Of a DNA stretch of 8,346 bases, positions 1-7,191 are shown piece after piece. The stretch is from an uncultured bacterium. GTDB lineage: Bacteria; Bacteroidota; Bacteroidia; Chitinophagales; CAIODY01. Both the position numbers and the translations under genes were made by a program. Every line of letters starts with the position of its first letter. Position 1 is the first letter of the stretch. The stretch covers positions 1-8,346 of the forward strand of contig CAIQHW010000411.1 of the NCBI GenBank assembly GCA_903871715.1, written 5' to 3'. The notes beneath the pieces were generated by a model. It searched no databases. It was not told the origin of the DNA and saw nothing but the letters and a program-made list of their open reading frames with translations.

Positions 1-1205
1 GCCACTTCAATATCAGGTTCAATGCCGCCACCATCAAATACTTTACGACCATTTTTGGTTTTAAATTCATGCTTCAACGAGTCGGGCATTTTTGCCACAC
101 TGCCATCTGCATTGCGATGCGAATAATCTAACACCTGAATGCATCTGCCAGCTGGGGTATAGTATTTTGATATGGTAACTTTTACTTGATTTCCAAAACT
201 AATTGGCTTCGTAACCTGCACCAAACCCTTGCCATATGTGAGTTGCCCAATCACCACACCTCTATCCAAATCTTGCATACAACCCGATACAATTTCAGAA
301 GCCGATGCCGATTTATGGTTGGTTAAAATTGCCACTTTCATTTTTTCTTCTTTGATTTCATTCAAAGTAGAATAGCAGCGTTGAGCCTCTGTCAAGCGTC
401 CACGAGTGTCCACAATTTTTGTTCCTTTGGGTTCAAACAAGTTTACAATGTTCACCGCTTCCATTAATAAGCCGCCGCCATTGTTTCGCAAATCAATCAC
501 CACACTCGTTAAACCCTTGTGTGAACGGCGTTTCAGCGAATCAATGGCATCGCTAATTTCTTTGCTTCCCTTTTCCATAAACGATGTAAATTGAATGTAG
601 CCTGTTTCATCATCCAATAATCCAAAGTACGGCACCCACTTTTCTTCGGCTTCTTCGCGAACAATATTTTTCTCAAAAACCAATTTAGTGCCAGTTCTTA
701 AAACCTTGATGTATGCTGCTGTTCCGGGCGAACCAATCAACATTTGATTCACTTCTTCTAATTTTTTTCCCACCACATTTTCGCCACCAATTTCTAAAAT
801 AAAATCGCCGCTTTGCAAGCCTGCCTTATCTGCCGCTTGATTTTTTTTCACCAATTCAATCATTACCGTATCGTTCCATTTTGAAAGCTGTACACCAATA
901 TTACCGTGCTTTTCATTGTTATTGATGCGATAATTTTCGATGTCGTTTTCGGCAATCAAAACAGTGTAAGGGTCGAGCGTTTTGCACATGCCATCCATTG
1001 CTTTTTTTGAAAGCTGCGCAGGCGAAACAGGATCGACATAATAAGTGTTCAGCTCTTTCAATACAGCGGCAAACAACTCCATGTTTTTGGCATTGTTAAA
1101 AAGTAAATCACTTTTTGAAAATGCAGCCAAGCTAAAAACCGCTACCACTGCAGTTATCATAGCCATCATTTTTTTATTTTTGAAAAACGAAAAGTTTATT
1201 TTCAT
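1..1205 (-). CDS. S41 family C-terminal processing peptidase with PDZ domain (partial, C-terminus beyond left edge)
   Basis: I translated the minus strand from the ATG at 1205-1203 and the frame stays open to base 1, giving about 401 residues with no stop. Residues ~13-28 are hydrophobic (MMAMITAVVAVFSLAA), a signal peptide or N-terminal anchor, so the enzyme should act in the periplasm. A PDZ domain covers ~100-180 (NIGVQL, then ADKAGLQSGDFILEIGG). The S41 protease domain follows: GYIQFTSF (~202), DLRNNGGG (~238-245), then the catalytic pair, Ser301 in SASASE and Lys326 in TYGKGLVQ. Their spacing of 25 residues matches the Ser/Lys dyad of CtpA-type proteases. The family cleaves proteins near their C-termini. 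Bacteroidota members are usually about 530-560 residues (from memory), so roughly a quarter is missing here. Met13 and Met14 are alternative starts, but Met1 fits the -7 motif at 1229-1236. The receptor gene lies upstream on the same strand, 129 bp away. Which paralogue this is cannot be told. Confidence 0.95.
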   Translation of the reverse strand, partial: MKINFSFFKNKKMMAMITAVVAVFSLAAFSKSDLLFNNAKNMELFAAVLKELNTYYVDPVSPAQLSKKAMDGMCKTLDPYTVLIAENDIENYRINNNEKHGNIGVQLSKWNDTVMIELVKKNQAADKAGLQSGDFILEIGGENVVGKKLEEVNQMLIGSPGTAAYIKVLRTGTKLVFEKNIVREEAEEKWVPYFGLLDDETGYIQFTSFMEKGSKEISDAIDSLKRRSHKGLTSVVIDLRNNGGGLLMEAVNIVNLFEPKGTKIVDTRGRLTEAQRCYSTLNEIKEEKMKVAILTNHKSASASEIVSGCMQDLDRGVVIGQLTYGKGLVQVTKPISFGNQVKVTISKYYTPAGRCIQVLDYSHRNADGSVAKMPDSLKHEFKTKNGRKVFDGGGIEPDIEV

Positions 1206-1334
1206 TGAAAATTGTTTTTTAAAACCCTCAAATTTATTTTGAAAACAGATAGGTTTTTGCTTTTTAAAATGATTGTTTGTTTAACAGCCGTTAATGCAAA
1301 TCGTTGTTTTTAAATTGGATTATAGAATAGCCTT
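1206..1334. other. 129-bp AT-rich spacer between receptor and S41 peptidase genes
   Basis: The spacer separates two genes on the same strand. Apart from the -7 candidate at 1229-1236 I find no strong hairpin with a T-tract, so a terminator after the receptor gene is not obvious and read-through into the peptidase is possible. The best inverted repeat (AAAACC at 1221-1226, GGTTTT at 1252-1257) has a 25-nt loop and is not persuasive. No coding potential was seen here. Confidence 0.5.
1229..1236 (-). promoter_or_regulatory. Candidate -7 element for the S41 peptidase gene
   Basis: On the minus strand this reads TAAATTTG, an exact match to the Bacteroidota -7 motif TAnnTTTG, 23 bp upstream of the ATG. 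Transcription would start near 1223 and leave a leader of about 18 nt. No convincing TTTG is found at the -33 spacing, so this is a half-supported promoter. It would let the peptidase be transcribed independently of the receptor gene upstream. Confidence 0.4.
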
Positions 1335-3650
1335 TTAAAATTTATAAACAAACTGCATCGTGAAACTGCGCACTGGCGCTATCTCTCCTGGGCGTTCTGT
1401 ATATTCAAAGTTCAACATGTTTTTTACAATAAAGGCTAAACTTGCATTTTTATTCAGTTGATATTGCAGCCTTGCATCAATAATCCAAGTGTCTTTATGT
1501 CCCCAATTTTGAGTGTATTGCGCAATGGAGCGAAAGAACGCACCCAGCTCTGGGTCAATGTTTGCGAAATATGTATTGTAGCGAACATAACTTCCAAAAG
1601 TAAATTTATTGCATTGCAACTCTACATCCGACTTCCATGAAGCGGTGTAGCGATATTTTAAAATGTTGGTGAGTGTATCAGAATAGCGCAGCTTTTTTTC
1701 AGTACTGCTTAGTTTGTTAAAATCTAAATCACGAGGGATAACATAAGTAGCACCTGAATGAAAATTGATTTTTACTTTGTTGATTTGATATTGAGTAAAC
1801 AGCGATAAATCCAACCCTTTTACTTCGGTGTTGGAAATATTTTGCGATTGAAAACTTGCCTGATTCAATAAAAAAGTAAACTCCATCATGTTGTTATAAC
1901 GAGTATAAAAAGCAGATATATCAAGCATTCCAAGCATTTTTTTAATTGCGAAACTTTGCTTTATTCCCAGTTCACCACTCCAACCACTTTCGGGCTGCAG
2001 CGCTGAATTTGGAATTATTTTGATAGCAGATACAGTGGTGCTCACAAATTTTTCGGCAATAGTTGGTGCTCTGTAACCCATGCCTATAGATGCACGAATA
2101 AAAGTAGCTTTTGCAACTTGATAATTTAATCCAATTCTGCCCAGCGGTTTTGAATTGGTTTTAAAAGTATCTACTCTGAAATTTTCAAATCTACCGCCAA
2201 GTGTAAGCCATAATTTATTAAAAAACTTTTTTTCCATTTGCAAATAGAAAGCAAAATTATCAGCCGTATGATTACCGTACAATTGTGAGTTTACATCCGA
2301 GTAATTTGCTACTAACCCACTGGTGATAATGATTTGATGGGCATACATTTTTTGGGCTTGCAATTCGGAATAATAAAATTTAGCATTGCTGCCTTGTTCG
2401 GTTGAGTTGATATTGATGGTATTGAAAAAGCGATTTTGTAATTTAAATTTATAACCAGATGCAGTGTTGTAAGTAATATATGGGTCGATATTAAATCGAG
2501 TTGTTTTTGAAAAACTTAAAGATGTTTTTGGTGTATCCACTCCGCCCGAAGGTTTTAAATAAGCCGTGCTATCGGGGCGATAAACTTGATGAATAAAAGT
2601 GGCTTTATCATCGGCACCCCACACAAAAAAATTAGAGCCTTGTGCTTTTTGCGCATTTATATTTAAGCCCACACTTAACCCATCAATACGCCTGAAACGA
2701 TATCGCAGATTGGTGTTCAGCCTACCACGAGTATTATAATTGCCTTGCAAATAACTATCATCGTTGTAATAATTCCCACCAACTACAACATCCAATTGCC
2801 CAAATTTTTGACTGTGAAAAAAATTTGCACCATGAAATTTTAACACGTCATTGCCACTCCAATTTTCAAAGCTTTTGTTGGGTGAATCATAAATACCTTG
2901 TTGAATCACAATATTGGTTTGTGGATTGTTTCGGGCAAATCCAGTTCTAAAATTTATCACCCCATTTAAAGCTGAAGAGCCGTAAAGTGCACTGGACGCA
3001 CCTTTTAATACTTCTACTTGTTCGCAATTTTCGAGCGGCAAAAAATCCCATTTCACATCACCAGCATCCGAAGTGAGCATGGGCATATCATCTACCATCA
3101 CTAATACACGGCTGCCTGCGCCATAACTCCAACCACTTCCACCTCTTATATTTGCTTGCCCATCTACCACATCCACACCTGGTATGCGTTTCAGCATGTC
3201 GTCCATTTGTGTGATACCTACATCTTGCATTTGTTTTGGTTTCACTACTTCAATCGACACCGGTTCTTCATTCAATCGTTTTTCAAATTTGCTGCCGCTA
3301 ATGGTTACTGCATTTAACTCGTGTGAAAGAGCTGATAAATAAAGTATTTCGGATAATTCAGTAAAATCATTTTTTGATAAATCTATTTGCCTTTGCAATG
3401 TTTTGTAGCCAAAATATTGCAACGAAATAATTATAGTTGAAGCATGAAAATCATTTTTCTCAATTGCAAAAGAACCATTGTTGTTAGTAGATGCAACAGC
3501 AACATTATTCACCAAAATAATGACGCCTTGCAAATTTTGATTAGTTGCAGAATCCTTTACCACAGCCTTATACAAAGAATTTGCAAACACTGAAAAATTA
3601 ATTTGCAAAAGAAATAGAATCACTAAAAGGGTGCGTATTTTTTTAGCCAT
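1335..3650 (-). CDS. TonB-dependent outer-membrane receptor with carboxypeptidase-regulatory-like N-terminal domain
   Basis: A complete 771-residue protein that should import a bound ligand across the outer membrane using TonB/ExbBD energy. Residues 1-24 form a signal peptide (KKIR, then a hydrophobic core, FANS). Residues ~26-110 are a carboxypeptidase-regulatory-like beta-sandwich (GVIILVNN, NNNGSFAI, YFGYKTLQ), typical of Bacteroidota receptors. LNAVTISGS (112-120) sits where the TonB box is expected. The plug follows at ~122-236 with RIPGVDV, ANIRGGSGWS, RVLVMVDDMP, EQVEVLKGASSALYGSSALNG and VINFRT. The remainder (~237-771) is beta-barrel with alternating aromatic strands and ends in aromatic FVYKF, the outer-membrane assembly signal. 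It resembles FecA/BtuB-like siderophore or cofactor receptors more than SusC (typically about 1000 residues), and no SusD partner is adjacent. The ligand cannot be read from sequence. The start is supported by the signal peptide. It is divergent from the 261-residue secreted protein. Confidence 0.95.
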   Translation of the reverse strand: MAKKIRTLLVILFLLQINFSVFANSLYKAVVKDSATNQNLQGVIILVNNVAVASTNNNGSFAIEKNDFHASTIIISLQYFGYKTLQRQIDLSKNDFTELSEILYLSALSHELNAVTISGSKFEKRLNEEPVSIEVVKPKQMQDVGITQMDDMLKRIPGVDVVDGQANIRGGSGWSYGAGSRVLVMVDDMPMLTSDAGDVKWDFLPLENCEQVEVLKGASSALYGSSALNGVINFRTGFARNNPQTNIVIQQGIYDSPNKSFENWSGNDVLKFHGANFFHSQKFGQLDVVVGGNYYNDDSYLQGNYNTRGRLNTNLRYRFRRIDGLSVGLNINAQKAQGSNFFVWGADDKATFIHQVYRPDSTAYLKPSGGVDTPKTSLSFSKTTRFNIDPYITYNTASGYKFKLQNRFFNTININSTEQGSNAKFYYSELQAQKMYAHQIIITSGLVANYSDVNSQLYGNHTADNFAFYLQMEKKFFNKLWLTLGGRFENFRVDTFKTNSKPLGRIGLNYQVAKATFIRASIGMGYRAPTIAEKFVSTTVSAIKIIPNSALQPESGWSGELGIKQSFAIKKMLGMLDISAFYTRYNNMMEFTFLLNQASFQSQNISNTEVKGLDLSLFTQYQINKVKINFHSGATYVIPRDLDFNKLSSTEKKLRYSDTLTNILKYRYTASWKSDVELQCNKFTFGSYVRYNTYFANIDPELGAFFRSIAQYTQNWGHKDTWIIDARLQYQLNKNASLAFIVKNMLNFEYTERPGEIAPVRSFTMQFVYKF

Positions 3651-3671
3651 GCCGTTATTTTTTTAATTTTC

Positions 3672-3701
3672 TAAAGATATTGTTTTCCATTTTTCTGCAA
3701 A
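3672..3701 (-). promoter_or_regulatory. Candidate promoter of the TonB-dependent receptor gene
   Basis: On the minus strand, TTTG at 3701-3698 is followed after 18 bp by TATCTTTA at 3679-3672. This is one mismatch from the Bacteroidota -7 consensus TAnnTTTG, and the spacing is slightly below the usual 19-21. Transcription would start near 3665, leaving a leader of about 15 nt before the ATG at 3650. No Shine-Dalgarno motif is present and the leader is A-rich, as expected in this phylum. Confidence 0.4.
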
Positions 3702-3710
3702 AAGTATTTT

Positions 3711-3718
3711 TACATTTG
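3711..3718 (+). promoter_or_regulatory. Candidate -7 element for the 261-residue T9SS cargo gene
   Basis: TACATTTG matches TAnnTTTG exactly and lies 18 bp upstream of the ATG at 3737, giving a predicted leader of about 14 nt. A clear -33 TTTG is not seen at the right distance. Its position downstream of the upstream TTG codon at 3680 argues that translation begins at the ATG. Confidence 0.45.
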
Positions 3719-3736
3719 CAACAAGCAATTATCAAA

Positions 3737-4522
3737 ATGAAAAAAATAATTTACACTCTTCTTTGCCTTGCAATGGGCTACCAAATAGGCTTTGCACAAT
3801 GCACAGCCAACACTTATTCGGGCAATCATGGTTATATCTTGCCTGATAGTTCACAATTTCCTCATGCCAAACAAAACCATGCTTTTAATGCGGTAATACA
3901 ATTACAAGTGGCGCATGATACGGTAACTGCATTGGGCACTTTTATTTTCGATTCTATTTTTATAACTAGCGTAAATACATTGCCTGCACTACCCAATGGT
4001 GCTAAGATTCACTACACTTGCAGTGTGCCAAGATGTTCTTTTTTAGGAGCCAGCACAGGTTGTATTAATGTGCATGTTGATTCTATGGGATTAACCAACG
4101 TAGCCACTTATCGAATTATAGTAAATGCGACAGCAAAGGGCAGTTTAGTAACTGTACTTGGTACTGTTCCAAATCAATCGCAAAGTGCTACCATTAATTG
4201 GTACAAAATAATTGTGGATGGAAATAATTCTGGAATTTTATCGGTTGATAATCCAAATACCTCCATATTTAGTGTATTGGATATTTCGCCAAACCCTGCA
4301 ATGGATAAGGCTTCTGTTCAATTCTATTCACCAAAATCAGCTACTATCAAAATGAGTTTGTTGGATGTGATTGGTAGAAAAGTTTTGGCAGAAAATGTGG
4401 CTGCAACAAATGGTATCAACAAAACGGAATTGAATATTTCAACTTTGCAAAACGGAATTTACTTCGTTAATTTTGAAGTCGATGGCAGAAATTTTAGCAA
4501 GAAATTAATTGTGCAACATTGA
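3737..4522 (+). CDS. Secreted protein of unknown function with T9SS type A sorting domain
   Basis: 261 residues from the ATG at 3737. The frame extends back to a TTG at 3680, but that extension carries no signal and overlaps the promoter, so I chose the ATG. Residues 1-20 (MKKIIYTLLCLAMGYQIGFA) form a Sec signal peptide cleaved before Gln21. The Cys at 22 is not in a lipobox because Gln precedes it. Residues ~22-175 form a beta-rich domain with Cys22, Cys95, Cys100 and Cys109 in a YTCSVPRCSF...GCI cluster, which could form disulfides outside the cell. I recall similar small Bacteroidota proteins of unknown function with a 'GLP-G--Y-C-P--C--GG--GC' pattern, and I know no activity for them. Residues ~181-261 are the Por-secretion C-terminal domain: ISPNP, LLDVIGRKVL, LNISTLQNGIYFV, KKLIV. 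That domain directs export by the type IX machinery, with cleavage and surface attachment or release. Shared regulation with the divergent receptor is possible. Confidence 0.9.
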   Translation: MKKIIYTLLCLAMGYQIGFAQCTANTYSGNHGYILPDSSQFPHAKQNHAFNAVIQLQVAHDTVTALGTFIFDSIFITSVNTLPALPNGAKIHYTCSVPRCSFLGASTGCINVHVDSMGLTNVATYRIIVNATAKGSLVTVLGTVPNQSQSATINWYKIIVDGNNSGILSVDNPNTSIFSVLDISPNPAMDKASVQFYSPKSATIKMSLLDVIGRKVLAENVAATNGINKTELNISTLQNGIYFVNFEVDGRNFSKKLIVQH

Positions 4523-4538
4523 TAGAATAAGGGGTTTC

Positions 4539-4593
4539 AAAAAAAATAAAAGCATAACCACAGATTGGTTTTGTGGTCGTCCTTTTTTCTTCT
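4539..4593. terminator. Bidirectional terminator between T9SS cargo gene and permease gene
   Basis: ACCACAGA (4557-4564) pairs with TTTGTGGT (4570-4577) with one G-U and a 5-nt loop. On the plus strand the hairpin is followed by a T-rich run (4582-4593). On the minus strand it is followed by the complement of an A-rich run (4539-4551). It therefore fits intrinsic termination of both converging genes, which end at 4522 and 4653. The stem is short, so strength is uncertain. Confidence 0.6.
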
Positions 4594-4652
4594 TAATGAG
4601 TTTTGTAATCAGTATTTTATCTGCAAAATCTGTTTCAACTGTATTCAAAAAA

Positions 4653-5900
4653 TTACTCAAATCGCACTGCTTTGATAGGTTGAATATATTTGATAACAAT
4701 GGCTGGCAACATTAAACTCATTAAACTAACAGCCATGAAACCCATGTTGATGGCCAGTATCAGCCACCAATTAAAATGAATAGCTACTTCGCTGATGTAG
4801 TAAGTTTCTTCGGGCAGTTTAATAATTTTGCCATAAAATTGAATGGCGCAAATACCCAAGCCAATCGCATTGCCCCACAACATTCCCTTCAAAATAATAT
4901 TCGCAGTTTGATACAAAAATATTTTGCGCAGGCTGCCCACATTCATGCCCAATGTTTTTAAAATGCCAATCATTTGTGTGCGCTCTAAAATTAAAATCAA
5001 CAAGCCCGAAATCACATTGATGAGTGCCACAATTAAAATTAAAACCACAATAATTACTTCGGTAGTGTTTTGCAAATTTAACCAATCAAACAGGGTGGGG
5101 AAAAGCTGATAAATTGTTTGTGAAGCGCAATTGAGCGGCAAAATATCTTTGTTGATGATGGCACAAACGGCGTCCATTTTTTCGATAGGGTTCACAAAAA
5201 TTTCGTAGCCGCCCACTTCATTATTTGTCCAACTATTTAATTTTTGAATCAATCGTAAATCAACAAAAGCGTAGGCTTTATCAAACTCTTCCAAGCCTGT
5301 GCTATAAATGCCAGCCACCTGCAATTTGCGCACCCGTGGCGATTTGTCGATAAAATAAATCAAACAATTATCGTGCAATTTCAAATTTAATCTGTTCGCA
5401 ATTTTCTGCGAAATAATAATTTGATTAGAAGTGGTAGTATCTGTAAAATGAAAAATTGCTTGTGCATTAAACGCCACATTTTGTGGTTGATTTTTTAAGT
5501 ACGATTCAAAAAAAGAATTGTCAAAATCGCTGTTGATGCCCTTTAACACGATGCCTTCAATCTGTTCTCCTTTTTTAATGATGCCAGGTTTGGTGGCAAA
5601 TGCTTGCAAATGTTTTACAAAATTGAGTTGATGCAGCGCAGCAATTTTTTCGTTGGATAATTTTATCGGCGAATTTTCATACGAATGATTATCGCTGTAT
5701 TCCGTTATTTGAATATGCCCCCATAAACTGTAAGCCTTATTTCTAATTTCGTTTTGAAATCCGTTGACCATTGCCGTGGCCACAATCATCACCGCCAAAC
5801 TCAATGCTGTGGCTATAGTAGACACTTTGATAATTAACGCCGAAAAACTTTTTTGCTTTTGCCGAATAATTTTCGAAGCAATAAAATACGAAACATTCAT
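4653..5900 (-). CDS. FtsX-family ABC transporter permease, LolC/LolE-like
   Basis: 415 residues, about the size of LolC/LolE (~400-415). The N-terminus is cytoplasmic (IASKIIRQKQKSFSALI), followed by TM1 at ~22-47 ending in MVNGFQNEI, a pattern shared with lipoprotein-releasing permeases. A periplasmic MacB-like domain covers ~48-278 (GHIQIT near 61, IIISQKIANRLNL near 161). The C-terminal FtsX domain has three membrane segments (~281-305, ~332-358, ~378-403), with ILERTQMIGILKTLGMN between the first two as the likely contact to the ATPase. The family uses ATP hydrolysis by a separate LolD-type subunit to extract lipoproteins from the inner membrane. No ATPase gene is adjacent, so it must be encoded elsewhere. 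Other FtsX-type exporters cannot be excluded, but the start of the protein favours LolC/E. The ATG at 5900 is directly followed by the expected N-terminal motif. It is divergent from ilvE. Confidence 0.9.
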   Translation of the reverse strand: MNVSYFIASKIIRQKQKSFSALIIKVSTIATALSLAVMIVATAMVNGFQNEIRNKAYSLWGHIQITEYSDNHSYENSPIKLSNEKIAALHQLNFVKHLQAFATKPGIIKKGEQIEGIVLKGINSDFDNSFFESYLKNQPQNVAFNAQAIFHFTDTTTSNQIIISQKIANRLNLKLHDNCLIYFIDKSPRVRKLQVAGIYSTGLEEFDKAYAFVDLRLIQKLNSWTNNEVGGYEIFVNPIEKMDAVCAIINKDILPLNCASQTIYQLFPTLFDWLNLQNTTEVIIVVLILIVALINVISGLLILILERTQMIGILKTLGMNVGSLRKIFLYQTANIILKGMLWGNAIGLGICAIQFYGKIIKLPEETYYISEVAIHFNWWLILAINMGFMAVSLMSLMLPAIVIKYIQPIKAVRFE

Positions 5901-5961
5901 CGGGCTAAAATTAAGGGAAAGAATTTTGCAGCGTAAAATTTTCTTTTAATTCCTGATTTTT

Positions 5962-5991
5962 TTTGCCCTGATAAAAGTCAATTTCCTTTTG
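5962..5991 (+). promoter_or_regulatory. Candidate promoter of ilvE
   Basis: TTTG at 5962-5965 (the end of a T8 run) is followed after 18 bp by TCCTTTTG at 5984-5991, one mismatch from TAnnTTTG. Transcription would start near 5997, giving a leader of about 32 nt. A second -7-like octamer, TTTCTTTG, lies at 6003-6010, also with one mismatch, but lacks a well-spaced -33 element. I cannot choose between them with confidence. Confidence 0.3.
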
Positions 5992-6000
5992 AATAAAAGT
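5971..6000. repeat. Direct repeat ATAAAAGT in the permease/ilvE divergent region
   Basis: ATAAAAGT occurs exactly at 5971-5978 and again at 5993-6000, 22 bp start to start, about two helical turns, and the two copies flank the proposed ilvE -7 element. It could be a regulator site for ilvE. In AT-rich DNA an 8-bp repeat may also be chance. Confidence 0.35.
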
Positions 6001-6028
6001 TGTTTCTTTGCGCACTAAATTTCACAAA

Positions 6029-7090
6029 ATGAGTTTTCCTATTTCCATTCATCCCATCGAAAAAAGTAGATTAAGCGGTGTTGATTTAAAACATTTAACT
6101 TTTGGTAAGGAATTTACCGACCACATGCTGGTGGCTGATTTCTACGATGGAAAATGGCAAAAATGTGAAATTGTGCCGTATGGTTTAGTGCCTACTTCGC
6201 CATCTATTTATGCATTACATTATGGTCAAAGTATTTTTGAAGGCATGAAAGCTGTGCTGGATAAGGCTGGCAACCCCATGTTGTTTCGCCCAATGGATAA
6301 TTTTCATCGCTTAAATTATAGTGGCAAACGAATGGCTATGCCCCAATTGCCCGAAGATATTTTTATGAATGGCTTGATGGAATTGTTGAAGTTGGATAAA
6401 AATTGGATACCCAAAGAAGAAGGCAGTGCGCTTTACATTCGCCCATTTATGTATTGTGCCGATGAATTGATTGGTATCAAACCTACCGAAGTTTTTCAAT
6501 TCAAAATCATCATGTCTCCCGTTAGCAAATATTACAACGACCCTGTAAAAATTTTAGTGGCTGATAAATATGTTCGTGCCAGCCATGGCGGCACAGGCGA
6601 TATAAAAGCGGCTGGAAACTACGGCGGCACAATGCTTCCAATGATTGAAGCTAAACAAAAAGGCTTCGACCAAGTGTTGTGGATGGATGCTGTTGAATAT
6701 AAATATTTGAATGAAATTGGCAGCATGAATGTGTTTGTGCAAATTGGCGATACTTTTCTTACACCTGATTTAGACGGAAATATTTTAGATGGCGTAACTC
6801 GACGCAGTGTCATTGCTTTGCTAAAAGATGAAGGCTATAAAGTTGAAGAACGAAAAATAAGCATTGATGAAATTGTAGCAGCTGCTGATAAGGGAATTTT
6901 GAACGATGCCTTTGGAACTGGCACTGCAGCTTCCATTGCGCCTATTGATTTATTTGGCTACAATGATAAAACGCTAAAAGTGAAGCCAGTGGCTGAACGC
7001 AAAATATCTAATCATATTCTACACCGATTAGATGCTATTAAATGTGGCAATGAAGCCGATAAATTTGGCTGGGTAATGGAGGTAAAATAG
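6029..7090 (+). CDS. ilvE: Branched-chain amino acid aminotransferase (PLP fold class IV)
   Basis: 353 residues from the ATG at 6029; an in-frame TTG at 6008 would add seven residues but overlaps a promoter-like octamer. The enzyme (EC 2.6.1.42) transfers amino groups between Leu/Ile/Val and 2-oxoglutarate in the cytoplasm, the last step of branched-chain amino acid synthesis and the first of breakdown. Length and motifs fit the longer 'BCAT type II' subgroup. Visible motifs are LHYGQSIFEGMKA (the active-site entry), FRPMDNFHRL (with the conserved Arg of the cofactor pocket region), SALYIRPFMY, the Schiff-base Lys193 in GDIKAAGNYGG, Glu229 in YLNEIGSMNVFV, and the phosphate-binding GTGTAAS (296-302). 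All expected key residues are present, so the protein should be active. No other ilv or leu gene is adjacent and it appears monocistronic, with a strong terminator 38 bp downstream. Confidence 0.97.
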   Translation: MSFPISIHPIEKSRLSGVDLKHLTFGKEFTDHMLVADFYDGKWQKCEIVPYGLVPTSPSIYALHYGQSIFEGMKAVLDKAGNPMLFRPMDNFHRLNYSGKRMAMPQLPEDIFMNGLMELLKLDKNWIPKEEGSALYIRPFMYCADELIGIKPTEVFQFKIIMSPVSKYYNDPVKILVADKYVRASHGGTGDIKAAGNYGGTMLPMIEAKQKGFDQVLWMDAVEYKYLNEIGSMNVFVQIGDTFLTPDLDGNILDGVTRRSVIALLKDEGYKVEERKISIDEIVAAADKGILNDAFGTGTAASIAPIDLFGYNDKTLKVKPVAERKISNHILHRLDAIKCGNEADKFGWVMEVK

Positions 7091-7127
7091 TTTAGAAGAT
7101 TTCTTTAGTTTTCAATCTGTTTTTAAA

Positions 7128-7176
7128 TTAAATAAAATACCCCGTAGTACATTGTACTGCGGGGTGTTTTATTTAA
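7128..7176. terminator. Long hairpin terminator downstream of ilvE, shared with the convergent gene
   Basis: Positions 7128-7150 pair with 7154-7176: 23 consecutive pairs closed by a 3-nt ATT loop. The core CCCCGTAGTAC/GTACTGCGGGG is flanked by A-rich and T-rich arms that provide a U-tract in either direction. As plus-strand RNA the two imperfect positions (7138/7166 and 7145/7159) are U-G wobbles, whereas as minus-strand RNA they would be A-C mismatches. It ends ilvE and probably also the converging gene whose stop is at 7192. Confidence 0.9.
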
Positions 7177-7191
7177 CAGATGCATGAACTG

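Noticed and set aside
1221..1257. Inverted repeat AAAACC/GGTTTT as a terminator or operator
   Set aside because: The arms are only 6 bp with a 25-nt loop, easily expected by chance in AT-rich DNA.
3680..3736. TTG-initiated 19-residue extension of the T9SS cargo protein
   Set aside because: It overlaps the -7 motif at 3711-3718 and would bury the signal peptide; the ATG at 3737 begins a textbook MKK signal sequence.
3797..3805. Lipoprotein signal at Cys22 of the 261-residue protein
   Set aside because: The residue before Cys is Gln, which does not fit a lipobox; cleavage after Ala20 by signal peptidase I is more likely.
4505..4715. Two opposing open frames of ~65 codons across the convergent junction
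   Set aside because: Both run through the bidirectional terminator and into the ends of real genes; their composition is AT-driven with no start context.
4819..5085. 88-codon open frame on the minus strand inside the permease gene
   Set aside because: It is a shadow of the permease in another frame; the translation is rich in Cys, His and Asn with no family features.
6008..6028. TTG-initiated seven-residue extension of ilvE
   Set aside because: The extension is not needed by the family, it overlaps a promoter-like octamer, and the ATG at 6029 fits the family length.
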